Below are positions 40,647 to 52,031 of a stretch of DNA of 64,000 nucleotides, in pieces. The notes under the pieces are model-generated. The model was not told the DNA's origin. It was given only the letters and a program-made list of their open reading frames with translations, and did not search any database. Within the stretch, counting starts at the first letter, position 1, and each line of letters begins with the position of its first letter. The stretch covers positions 186,001-250,000 of the forward strand of contig CAJNOI010000016.1 in NCBI GenBank assembly GCA_905250115.1, read 5' to 3'. Origin of the DNA: Adineta steineri (Eukaryota; Rotifera; Eurotatoria; Adinetida; Adinetidae). Made by a program: the position numbers and the translations under genes.

Positions 40647-41979
40647 ATGAATACAAGTAATTTTACTGGTTTTTTTCTATTCGGTGATGAATATAATTTA
40701 AGTAATTCTGTTATTGTTGTTCCAGTTTTAAATGATAGTTTAATTCGAATGGAAATAACTGAATTTATACAAAAAGTTAATTTTTGGATTACAATTATGG
40801 AAATTGTTATGGTTATATGTGGCATAATTGGAAATGGTCTTGCACTTATTGTTATAAATCGTCGTTCATTACGTGATACGTCATCAAGTGTATTCATAAC
40901 ATATTTAGCTATATTTGACATATCTGTACTTGTTGTTCATATAACAAGTTTAGCAACTTCACATTTAATTCATTCATATATAGCACATTGTTTTCTTACT
41001 TATCTAACTGATCTTGTTACATTTTGTAGTGTTTGGATTATCGTTATAATGACGTTAGAACGTTGTGTTGCTGTACGTTCACCATTTTTAGCTAAACGTT
41101 TTTGTACAACAGAACGTGCACGTTCTTCAATATATATTCTTATATTATTTGCATTTATTTTATTTTCATCAACATTCCCTTTTATATATACAATAGATAA
41201 AATTCAACAAAAATGTGGTGTTCGATATCGATATCAAAGAATAATACGTTTTATAAAACCAACAATATTTTATTTTGTACCTGATCTATTGTTATTAGCA
41301 AATTTATTTGTTATTTATGAATTATTTATGGCTAAACGACAACGACAACAAACATTAATGAATCCTGAAAATGCTATTCATCAATTGGGTGCTGTTTCAT
41401 TTAATCGAAAACAAAGACAATTAACAGTAATGCTTGTTACTGTTTCATTCGGTTTTTATTTATTTACAACACCTGCTATTGTTGATTATATTCGTCAAAT
41501 GAATCCACCAAAACATCATGATGTAAAACGATTAAAACTACGTTTTTTAATGACAAATTTGTCTGTTCTTTGGCTTCAAATGAGTTCAGCAGTAAGTTAT
41601 CAACAAGAATATATTTGCTTCAGGATTAATATTTTTTGTTTTGTTTTAGACCAATTTTCTTTTTTATTGTTTGGCTGGTTCAAAATTTCGTGCAGCTACT
41701 ATTGACACAGTAAGTGATGTTTGTGATTTTATACAAACAAAATTAAGTAAAGATGGTAATCATATACCGCGACGTCGAAGACAAACTAAAAGTGATCTTC
41801 TTTCAAGTGAACATGAACTTAGAAATGGTTTAAATAAACGTCGATCAAGTTCGATACCACGTATAAGTGTATATCCAGCGCGTCGTTTAACAACACAATC
41901 TAGCAATGAAATCAAAATTGCTTCACAATCTATCAATAGACCAATATTGGAAAATGTATTGAACGAAGTAGAAGTTTAA
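40647..41979 (+). CDS. Rhodopsin-family 7TM receptor (neuropeptide-type), 2 exons
   Basis: Exons 40647-41591 and 41650-41979 give 424 residues. The N-terminus has Asn-linked glycosylation sites (MNTSNFTG, LSNS). Seven hydrophobic segments follow: TM1 with IIGNGLALIVIN (the GN motif), TM2 with YLAIFDISVLVVH (LxxxD), a Cys before TM3 (AHCFLTYLTD), TM3 ending LERCVAVRSP in place of DRY, TM4, TM5, TM6, and TM7 ending TNFLFYCLAGSKFR, split by the intron. The pattern is that of invertebrate peptide (FMRFamide/myosuppressin-like) receptors. The C-terminal tail is basic and Ser-rich. The ligand cannot be named from sequence. Confidence 0.88.
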
Positions 41980-42779
41980 CATTTGTACATGTTACTTAAA
42001 TTTAACGAATGTAATAAAGATTAATTTGGTTTTGATAGAGCAACGATGATGTTAATGCTGAAGAGTATGTCTTATCTATAGTTTTGATAAATTACTATAG
42101 AAAAGAATTTATTTTTATACTAATTATAACATGTTAATGATTTTTTTTATTATAAAATTCTTTTGACCTTGAATTGCATGAATAACGAAATGTATTAAGT
42201 GGTGAAATACTACATTGGAATATTATCATATCAAAATAAAGATGTTGCTTAGGAGTGAGCATGTCAACGAATTAAAGAAATACTAATCACATAGCTGAAA
42301 TATCATTTATTCTTTTTCTATTGCATTTCCATATCAGTTCATGAACTTGAACTGTCACATCTGTAATACTAGCATGACTAATTTAGGTATGTTATCTTTC
42401 ATATGAAACTGTTGCTTACAATAAAGCTCTGTTGATCTATAACATTCTCAGAAGTTTTTTTTAAAATTTACGATTTTCAGACAATGATGTTCTTTTAAAA
42501 TCATCTTTCCCTATTTTCTCCGCATAAATAACAATAAAGAAAAAAAATAGATCGACGGCAAGTCTAAAAACAAACAACAAAAGAAGGTTTCTTTGTTTGC
42601 AACAAATAACAATAACCATAAAGACGTAACTAACAAACAGACACAATCACCGTAGACATGACGAGTTGAAAAATAAAATAAAAAACAAAGAAAAAAGAAG
42701 ATGAAGGAGAAGAAGAAGAAGAGTATGGCACGTCGGATCAACAAATATATATTTGATTTGTTTTTCAATGTTTATGTAT
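41980..42779. other. Convergent intergenic region between 7TM receptor and SSR2
   Basis: 800 bp of AT-rich 3' flanking sequence from both genes. No gene, tRNA or repeat structure was recognised. Confidence 0.5.
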
Positions 42780-43724
42780 CTATTGAGCTTTTTTTGCTGA
42801 TCGATCTTTTGACACTAATGATTCGTATTTTCGTTTGCTGTTGAACCAAAGAAAGAATGGAAAAACGATACATGGACTTGCCATAGCAGTAAAGAGTATC
42901 CAATCAATCTAAAAAAAAACAGACAGTCTTATTCTAAATTTGAATATTATAAAAATATAAAATTTACAATATGTGATGAAAATCGTCGATCATATTCACG
43001 GGTTGTCATTATGTAAACATCACCGATTTCAGATGAATAAGTTCTCTAGAAATATAAAAAATATATGAAATAGAGAATGTACGATATATTAATTGAAAGA
43101 ACGGATATTATTATCTATCATGGGAAACTACGAACATGGTTATGACTAACTCGTATTATACAAGTGAATGATTCTGATAGGTATTAATAAAAATAAGTAA
43201 AGAATTTTTCCTCTTACTTGAACATCACTGGTTTTTTCACTCTTTTGATATGTAACAACAGCATGTGAACTATTGCTAATACCATTTTGTTTTGGTTTCA
43301 AAACAACAACATGAGTTAAATTACTTCCACTAAATTAAATTATATGTTTCATAAAAACTAATGATTTCTTTTTTCATAATAAAAACATACGCATTAATTC
43401 GTTCCCATTTTGGAGTAAGTGTACCGACAAGTAATTCATAGCTAGTTGATGGATAACTATGAACATCATTCAAATTAACATTGAAAACGGTTCTAAAAAC
43501 GAAAGTTGATATAATATTTTTAAAAAAGCCGAACTTCTATAGAAATGATATTCATACGTTGGTCCAGAGTTATATAAACCATATTTAATAGTTAATTCTT
43601 TATCTTGTACAATAAAACGATTAGCTGTTTGTTTTGTAACAAATAAAAATGATTCTTCATCATCTGTTTGACTGTATACAACAGCTATTAATGCAAGTAA
43701 AATCAATTGTGTCTTGATAAACAT
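42780..43724 (-). CDS. SSR2: Translocon-associated protein subunit beta (TRAP-beta, SSR2), 5 exons
   Basis: ER membrane subunit of the TRAP complex that accompanies Sec61 during protein import. Exons from the start are 43558-43724, 43391-43492, 43218-43329, 42968-43045 and 42780-42908, giving 195 residues (human 183). A clear signal peptide is followed by the lumenal domain (MFIKTQLILLALIAVVYS, then QTDDEESFLFVTKQ). Matching blocks are NRFIVQDKELTIKYGLYNSG, VGTLTPKWERINAGSNLTHV with an N-glycosylation site, and EYDRRFSSHIIDW. A single membrane span near residues 153-173 is followed by a short basic tail with FNSKRKYES. The start at 43724 is preferred over any upstream ATG because it places the signal peptide at the N-terminus. 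Confidence 0.94.
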
Positions 43725-44117
43725 CTTTGTCGATCTTCGAAAAAAAAACGAATAAAATAGGCACGTACAAGTAATCGTAATCGTTTCACTCGTACTATTT
43801 CTACCACCACGTAAACCAAATTGCATTAACCAATACAAAATAACTAAAAAAACCTTGAATAAAAATTTTAAATTTTTCAATAAAAAATAATAAAATTACT
43901 AAAAAATGTTTATTTCGGAAATTTTTTTATTTAATTATTAAATAAAAAACTAAAGATGTCACTGGAAATAAATTCTTCATTGTATATATATAATAATTAT
44001 TAATCATCACCGCTACATTCAACGTTATTTCATTCATCGATTGTACTGCTTATGTAGTTGATAAAAATCAAAGGACAATTTTCTCAATGAAGTATAATCT
44101 GCTCTGAACTAACTCAC
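43725..44117. promoter_or_regulatory. Divergent promoter interval between SSR2 and the NR1J-like receptor
   Basis: 393 bp between outward-pointing genes, strongly AT-rich around 43870-43990 and with a TA-run near 43985-43994. Promoter role inferred from layout only. Confidence 0.4.
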
Positions 44118-45227
44118 ATGGAGTGTACAGGTAGTAAAAAACGTAAACAACTTTTAGAAATTACAGATATGTCAAATACCGATGGAAAATCATCTGTTTG
44201 TCATAAAGATTTGATCTGTACGGTTTGCGGAGCAGCAGCAACAGGCTTCAATTTTGCTGTGATAACATGCATGTGCTGTAAAGCGTTTTTTCGTCGCAAT
44301 GCTTTGTTTGGTTTACAATCACTTCAATGTCGATATTTATCAGAAAATTGTGCTATTAATATAAAAACACGTCGTGATTGTTCATATTGTCGTTTAAAAA
44401 AATGTTTTGAAGTTGGCATGAAAAAAGATTTAATATTAACTGATGATTTAAAACGTATAAAACGTGAAAAAATTCTCGCCAATCGTCAAATGACATTAGG
44501 CATAATACGTCCAATTAATTTATTCAATTTGAAAATAAATACTCAATTAAAAGAAATCGATTCAAGTTATTTAACAAACATTTATAATGCTTATGAAGAA
44601 TATTGTCGTTTACCACTATTATCATTTGAAAGAAGTGAAGTAGAAGCACTCGGTCAACAACCAATTAAATCAAGAATTAAAATGCAAAATTATATTCAAT
44701 ATTATACTAAACATGAAACATTATTAATTAACTTTTTTGAACGTATACCAGAACTTAAACAATTACCACCTAATCAACAAACTGCATTATGCAAACATAA
44801 TATGAGATTTTTAGTACGAATTAGTTTAATGGAGACAATAAGCAATGATACACCATTATGGCCTGCAATTAATCTTCTACTTCAAACAATCTATGGAGAT
44901 TTACTTAAAGAATCAGAAGATTTATTACATACATTTAAAGATCAGATGAATGATTCCACTAGTATTCGATTATTATTAATAATTTTACTTTTTTCGACCT
45001 ATTGCACATATGATGAATATATAGATACAATGCGTGTATATAAAGTTCAAGAGAAATACACGGAATTATTATGGTTATATTTAACAGAACGACATGGACA
45101 ATTTATAGCAAGTCAAAAATTCTCAATAATTGTACGGCATTGTCTACATTTACAAACAATTGGCCATTTTGCTGAATTAAAACGACTGAAAATGCAGGAA
45201 TCGAATCTTTTGCTTGAGTTAGAATGA
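44118..45227 (+). CDS. Intronless nuclear receptor, NR1J (DAF-12/HR96)-like DBD
   Basis: Single open frame of 369 residues. DBD: CTVCGAAATGFNFAVITCMC then CKAFFRRNALFG, second finger CRYLSENCAINIKTRRDCSY with CRLKKCFEVGMKKDLIL. GFNFAVITC, AFFRRNA and INIKTRRDC-CRLKKCFEVGM point to the NR1J/DAF-12 class, where the usual P-box is CESCKA; here it is CMCCKA. The D-box spacing (six residues between cysteines) is one longer than in most NR1 receptors. A helical C-terminal region (about 155-369) fits a divergent LBD; no clear AF-2 helix is seen. Unlike nearly all neighbours it has no intron, which hints at a retrocopy or a lineage-specific expansion. It ends 94 bp before TMEM168. Confidence 0.88.
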   Translation: MECTGSKKRKQLLEITDMSNTDGKSSVCHKDLICTVCGAAATGFNFAVITCMCCKAFFRRNALFGLQSLQCRYLSENCAINIKTRRDCSYCRLKKCFEVGMKKDLILTDDLKRIKREKILANRQMTLGIIRPINLFNLKINTQLKEIDSSYLTNIYNAYEEYCRLPLLSFERSEVEALGQQPIKSRIKMQNYIQYYTKHETLLINFFERIPELKQLPPNQQTALCKHNMRFLVRISLMETISNDTPLWPAINLLLQTIYGDLLKESEDLLHTFKDQMNDSTSIRLLLIILLFSTYCTYDEYIDTMRVYKVQEKYTELLWLYLTERHGQFIASQKFSIIVRHCLHLQTIGHFAELKRLKMQESNLLLELE

Positions 45228-45321
45228 TTAAATAAAAGACGAAAAGAAAAAAATATCTATTTTTACATATATTCCTTATTGATTGTAATAAAAAACTCAA
45301 TACTTTTAATTTATTTTTCAG

Positions 45322-48300
45322 ATGCCAATTAAAGCTATTGATCGAATTTTATTATGTTTATCAAATTTTCTTATTTTTATTGCTTGTTCATATGATTTAT
45401 TTATTATTAAATATAATTCTAATGTACATTTTATATCACATTGGATATTATTACTCATTTTAATATTTTATATAATATTATTTTTTTTAACACGTTTATT
45501 ACCAAATATATTTTCCAAAATATTTCTATTTTTAACATCATTTTTTTTATCATTATCTCTTTCATTATCAATATTTACATTTGTATCAACTACGATTACA
45601 TCAACAACACATTTAGTTATATTTAATTTTCTTTTAATTTTATCAATAATATGTTCATTCCTATCAAATTTGATATATTTATTAAATAATACAACATTTC
45701 ATTTTATACATTACAATGAATTAGCTGAATTAATTGGTTTTAGTATTGGTTTATATCTAACATCACAATTAACATCACTTTATTATCTAATATTATCATT
45801 CTTTTTCTTAATTATAACATTACGTTTACGTGCTTTTCATTCATTTATACTTTTATCATTTAATTTAATTTATTTCTATAATTATTATACACCCTATTCT
45901 TATATTGCATGTTTTTGTTTTCTTATACGTATTCTTGGTCGACCTATAATTGAACTATATTTTATTCCATTGACATCGCTTGAACGTTGGATATTATTAT
46001 TACATTTATCAAATTCATATCGAACAATTTTTCAACGTCTTATGATATGTATTTATTATTTATTGCCATTTCGTTGTATTTATGTTATTGGATTAACAGT
46101 TCGTTTACATGATGAATGGTTTATTATTGTACCAATGTTTGTTATAAGTGTAGGAATATGGTTTATATTTCGTTCATTAACATTTAGTTTACTTTGGATG
46201 TTATCAAATAAATTAATTGATTGTTATTTAACTATGATTCATACGAATATTGATAATGAAAAACATAAAATTTCATTTATTAAATTAATGGCATCAAGAG
46301 GTAATTTATAAAAAAAATTTCTAATCAGAATAAAAACTTCAAGTATTTCCTAATATAAAGGTATTCGATATTTTGGTCTTATTACATGGCCAATTCTTGT
46401 ATGTTCAACATTATTAACATGTTTTATTAGTTTATTACATTATGATACATGTACAAATTATTCAATTGTTTTATTTCTTTTAACAATTCATTTCGAATGT
46501 TTAATTTTGGCACTTGTCAAACAACTTACATCAATTGTTGGTGGATCATGTATTGGTTATGCATTAGTTGCACCAGCTGTTGAGTAAGTTTTTTGTTTTA
46601 TAATTACAGGAAATAACTTTTTAGCTTTTAATAGTTATAGATAACATAAAAGTAAATGAACATATGGGGGTTTTACTATTTTAAAGAGAATAATTCATTT
46701 CCGTTTACTTTTTGTTATAGTCTCTGAAAGGAAATTGTATTAAATATAGTTCAATTATTCAGAAAATTTTCCATGCATGAATGTGATATTTTAGTCATGA
46801 CTAAGGAATCGCGCTTTGACAAAATGTTAAAAAGAATGAGAATTAATTCAAAGTATTTTATTAAATAAATATTGTACTTCCAAGACTATCTATGTTCTGA
46901 ATGTACTTTACATAAAATAGGCTTCTTCGTACATTATCTCTATTAAAAGAAACTATTAAAAATTTTTCTTTTCATGTTTTGTTTGAAAAACTTGATATTG
47001 ATTTCACATAATGGAAGAAACAGATGGAATAATTGACCTTTAAGCGCTAAGTTTCTATTTCAAACTGAAGAATACAATGAATAGCGAAAACAAAAACTCC
47101 TCCGTATTTCAATAATTAATTTTTTCCATTTTCATTATAATTTGTACTATCAATAGCATAAAAACAATATTCAGATAATAAATCAATTTAAATAGCAATG
47201 AAATATTTTTACGTTGATAACGATACAATCGATATAAATATGTTAGATAATTGTGTCTATGATGCTATCACTCAATGTACACTATTCAACGAATATATTT
47301 TAAATAAAAATAGATCTTTACGATTGATCTGATTCTGTATATAGTTTCGATAAAGACTCAAAGATTAATGCTACAGATAATTTTAAAGAATTAATCAAAT
47401 CTAATGTATTTAACATTGTAGTATATAATAAAAGAATTTGATGGTAAAACTTATTATTCGAAAATAAAACATCAGTAATTGATATTTCTTTCTTTTTGTT
47501 ATTAGAATTCGTGATAATGGATTATTTTCCAATAGGTAATAATATATTTTTAATTTAAAATCATTTTATTTTTTCGTTTGTTGATATATTTATAGTAGAA
47601 GTGTTCAGATTCTTTCGCAACAGGAAGCTTATGATAGTAGTCAACGTTGTACAAATATACTTAATGGTCTTCAGCGTTTTATGACAAATAATTTAATTGA
47701 TATATTTGGCTGTGATTATTCTTCATCTGGTATAACCATGAATTTTATTGATACAAAATTAAAAGCATTTTTTGCACGTCGTACTAACGATGGAAGACGT
47801 TATGATACATATTTTTTATATTTTTCTGGTCCAACATGTGATAATGGTGATATAATTTTAGCTGGTAAAAAAAGTTTTCATATACTTTTGATTAACGAAA
47901 ATTTTGACATGTTTCTTTTTTTGATTTTTAAAGATAATCAAACAATAACATTAAATCTTCTTCTTCAATGGTGGTGTGAAAATGAAACTGCATCATCAAC
48001 ATCAAGATTAATTCTTTTATTTGATACATTTTATTCATATAAATGGCTAAAACAAATACGTTGTCAAACATTTAATAATTCATGTAAACCAAGTGTTTTT
48101 ATTGTTTTACAAACATTTAATCGACAAAAAAAGATGCCAAAATTAATTGAATTAGGTCAAGTGCGTTTAGGAATATTTACAGAAATATGGTTGAAATTAA
48201 ATATGAATAATGAAACATCAAAACAAAGTCATGATTCGAGTGCATCATGGCGTGCCAATCATCTTGAACCTAAATGTTCATTTTCATATTATTATCCTGA

Positions 48301-48523
48301 ATTTAATTTTCATCATCCAACAAATGCTGATGTTGATATTTATTTAAATGAACATTCATTTTTAAAACGTCTTCATTTAATCTATCATCTTTTAACATAC
48401 ATTCCATCATTATTTATCTATCCATTTTTATATACATTCAATTGTATAAAACGATGGCGATTCCATTTATTAGTACCACGTGTTATTGATACATATCACG
48501 GTTTTAAATTATTCGTTCGATAA
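45322..48523 (+). CDS. TMEM168: TMEM168 multi-pass membrane protein, 5 exons including a 30-nt microexon
   Basis: Conserved multi-pass membrane protein of unclear function. Exons 45322-46300, 46361-46583, 47506-47535, 47596-47864 and 47934-48523 give 696 residues (human 697). The first about 400 residues contain ten or so hydrophobic segments. Matching blocks are LMASRGIRYFGLITWP, NGLQRFMTNNLIDIFGCDYS, SGITMNFIDTKLKAFFARRT, YDTYFLYFSGPT, LLLQWWCENE with RLILLFDTF, and the end RVIDTYHGFKLFVR. These match vertebrate TMEM168 along its whole length. The cytosolic/lumenal domain after the spans has an alpha/beta pattern. A 922-bp intron precedes the microexon. The ATG directly follows an acceptor-like TTATTTTTCAG. 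Confidence 0.93.
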
Positions 48524-48697
48524 TACTTAGAATTTATATTGTCTTTCTTTTGTTTTTTGCTTTTTTTTATTCATTAATGATGAATCTCGACGATAAAAAA
48601 AAATTTTCTTTTTTTAGATTATTCTTTTGCTTTCAGGTTTTTTTTCCTAATTAGTTTTTCACTTTGTACATGTTCGTATTAATACGTTAATGTTTTT

Positions 48698-51620
48698 ATG
48701 AATGCGTCTTGTGCATTACAACATTTTTGCGATTTACATGGACCACAAACATTATTGTGTACAGAACAAAGAGCGCATATTCAAAATGCTAATGATAATG
48801 ATGATGAAGATATAAAAACATTTTATTCACAATATATTAAATCAGAAAATCCACAGGGAAAAGTTGAATGCAAAGTAAAGACAAAACTTCTTTCTTATTT
48901 TTTAATAAAATATTTTATTTTATTTAGTCATGTACATTATCACCTGAAAGTGCTCTTGTTTCAACGATTGATTCTGATAATCATATGTTATATATCTCAT
49001 CATCATCAACACCTAATCAAGATTTATTTAAAAATATAAGAAATGCATGTGTACGAAGTTTAAATATTGAGGTATGTTATAGAATTAATTAAAATTATTT
49101 TCCTTTTGAAGATATCATTCATTTTCAATCTTATTCGAAATAACATTTAGACATTTTTATATGCACTTATGACTAATTTCAAATCTAATGCATAAGATTT
49201 TATGGGAGACGTATTTTCTAAATGGGAACAGATGTACTATGTTTTTTTGACCTCTTACTTTATCGTTTATCTTTTATTGACTATATATGATTGCATTCTC
49301 TAGATAAGGAAATTGGTGGAAAATTGAAAAAAAACAATATCATAGTACATAAGTTTAGTTTGTAATAAGAAATTGAATTGTTTTATACATAATACAAAAA
49401 TTGATAAATTGAAGAATAGTTTAAACATTTGCTGAATATAATATCGAAATTGAACTTAAAAAAATATCTGATTGGTTCAACTAATATTGAACATATCGTA
49501 GATGATGAAATCAAATAATCGGATCTGATGTAGAAACAGTTTTATTCCCCTACAATGTACAAGTAAAGCTGGTCCGAGAACTTCCTCAGCTGGTTCCACT
49601 GTAAAACGTCGAAAATTAAAAATGTCGAAAAATGGCGCTACCTACCACGTTCTTTCCGACATTTTTACTTTCGACGTTTTACAGTAGAACCGTTTTTTTG
49701 ACCCTGCGGACAGACAAGCAAGCAAACAATTAATTGTTACTGAACTCTTCTCTATGAGAAGAAGAACATAGACACTTCCGAACGATCTGTTGATCCTACT
49801 ACAAATACTTTCATATAGTATCTAAACATATATTTCTTTTTTTTTATCGTATAGAAATCAGTTGAAGTTGATGCTCCAATATTATTTGGTGATGATGTTA
49901 ATGGCTATTGTTTATCATTAGCATTTTCCTGTAAAGATTTTCATGCACGTGGAAGTCAACGTCTTTATTCATTATGTTATATCTGTTCGGATAAATATCA
50001 TCTACTGTCAATAATGAAACTTCTTAGTGATTGTTTAAGACAAGCTGTTTATTGGTTACAATATGATGCAAATGAAACTTATGAACAAGAAGGACGTATT
50101 AAAGTAAATACAAATTTAAATGGAACATCAACAACTACAAGAACGACATATATTTTTCGTACACCACCATGCGTTCCTTCACAACGAATGCTTAGTGATA
50201 TTGTTCATGATTCGAAAATAACATTTCGTATACATGCATTATTTGTTTGGTTACTTCGGATGTCTAATTCAGCAATAAATGAATCACTTTTTGATGCTTT
50301 ACCAACTGAAGAACAAACAACAAAACAAGAACGAAAAGGTAAATTAATATTTCAATGTTTAAATTGAAATCTTATAATATTTTCTTTAGATGTATATGAT
50401 AATGAAAATCTCTCTAATTCTTTAACAAAACGTCGAACAACAACAATTGTATCAAGATCAACATCAATTCATGTTCAAGATTCATTATTACTATCTTCAA
50501 CATTAACAAATTACACACCTAATCCAGGTTATTTATCAACATCACTTTATTCAACGATTGATAATTATCATCAAAATGAAAATGGTTACTATGATGATGA
50601 AGATGATTTCGATTCATTACAATATCAATTTTCATCTTATGGTTATGAAGCATTAAAATTATTTGAATTATTTATAAAAAAATTAAATAATATTAAATAT
50701 TTACAATATATTCTAAATAATTGGGTTATTGGAAATCGATTAATTCTTAAATATACCAATAGAATGGATAGTAAAGATTTAATTTGTGCTTTAGCAAGTA
50801 TTTTTCGAGTAAGACACAACAAAAAAAAATTTATTCTTGTTTTCGTTTTTATTAAATATTCTTTTTCTTTTTTTCTATCAATTTAGTTATTTTTACCTGA
50901 TGGTTGTTTTCATTTAGTTGAAGCAACTAATCAAAAAGGATTACATACAGCTAATTTTATTTTATATGATACAGATATTGTTTTAACAAATGATACATCA
51001 TCATTAACAGAAATTTTAAATGATAATAATTCAATTGTTATTAAACTTATTTTTGATGATATTGATGATAATCTTCGTGTGGTTAAATTAGAAACATTAC
51101 CTCTAACAAGATCAGAAATTCCTAGTTAGTTTTTTCTTTTTCTTTTGTTAACAAAAAATATCTTTGAAAACTATATTTTTTTAGTACCAACTTATGTGAA
51201 AACAATTATTGATCTATTTACAGATAGTAATTTAAATGAAGAAGCATTTGAATCAATTATTACACAACATAAGATCAAATATTTAAAGTAAGAATTACAA
51301 TAGTAATGAATCTCATTTGTATAGTTCATGTATCATTATCTAAGAGATTTCGCTTTGTAATTACAAATGATTAACTACTTTATTTTCTTTTATTTTTAAG
51401 CAAAGCAAAACTTCATTTTCAACTTGGTCGTTGTCAAACAGCAGCAACACTCTCAACAAATGATCGTCAACAAATGACAATATTTAATGTTGAAAATATG
51501 AGTGATTTAGCATTAATACGTTTTTGGCAAAAAGGACTTTCACAAGCTTATAAAACACAAATACGTATACTTAAACAAGATGATAATCAACATCAAAGAA
51601 TACAAAAACAACAAAAATAA
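48698..51620 (+). CDS. FLCN: Folliculin (FLCN), 7 exons
   Basis: Longin/DENN-domain GTPase-activating protein for RagC/D that controls mTORC1 and TFEB at the lysosome with FNIP partners. Exons 48698-48874, 48928-49071, 49855-50338, 50390-50808, 50887-51124, 51185-51287 and 51401-51620 give 594 residues (human 579). Matching blocks are the start MNASCALQHFCDLHGPQTLL with CTE, NIRNACVRSLNIE, LFGDDVNGYCLSLAFSCKDF then HARGSQRLYS, and near the end IFNVENMSDLALIRFWQKGL with SQAYKTQI. The longin domain spans about 1-250; the DENN part follows a Ser/Thr/Asn-rich linker (about 270-345). Intron 2 is 783 bp and holds a hairpin. Confidence 0.93.
49592..49691. repeat. Hairpin-forming inverted repeat in FLCN intron 2
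   Basis: GGTTCCACTGTAAAACGTCG and following bases to about 49630 pair with about 49651-49691, which ends CGACGTTTTACAGTAGAACC. Arms are about 40 bp with few mismatches around a loop of about 20 bp. It is richer in GC than the flanks. It may be a tiny MITE or a hairpin RNA source. Confidence 0.8.
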
Positions 51621-52031
51621 TCTTATTTTACTTATTAATCATCTATTCAAACAGTATCGTTTCAAACCGGTGGTGCATGTCTGTTTATGTTCTTTTTTTT
51701 TGCTTGAGCAACTATGTCAAAGATGCTATTTGTATATGTTTGTTCTTTTCTGTCATTTATATACATATACTGTACATTCGATATTTTGCTCAATCATATG
51801 TCTTTTCATTTTTTGTTCGATATAACACGAACAAGATGGAAATTATTTTGTACAATATGTTTGTCAGTTGATTGAAGCTTTTGTTTTCTTTTTCTTCTCT
51901 CTTTTCGTTTATTTGCATTGTACTTCTTGTTATTCTGTTTCGGCAAGAATTTATAAACAACAAACGTTGAATCATCAGTCGATTTATTGTTTTTCCTCTT
52001 GTTTGATTTTGTTTTTCTGGTTTTTAGATAA
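51621..52031. other. Short intergenic region between FLCN and the POT1-like gene
   Basis: 411 bp, T-rich, no coding or RNA feature recognised. It contains FLCN 3' flank and the start region of the next gene. Confidence 0.5.

Noticed and set aside
40433..40921. 162-residue minus-strand open frame over the start of the 7TM receptor
   Set aside because: Overlaps a convincing receptor exon on the other strand and has no motif or splice support.
43470..43880. Longer SSR2 start at about 43880
   Set aside because: Would bury the signal peptide more than 50 residues from the N-terminus; the ATG at 43724 gives a normal signal peptide.
45441..45626. Second-frame open stretch inside TMEM168 exon 1
   Set aside because: Shadow of an AT-rich membrane-spanning coding region.
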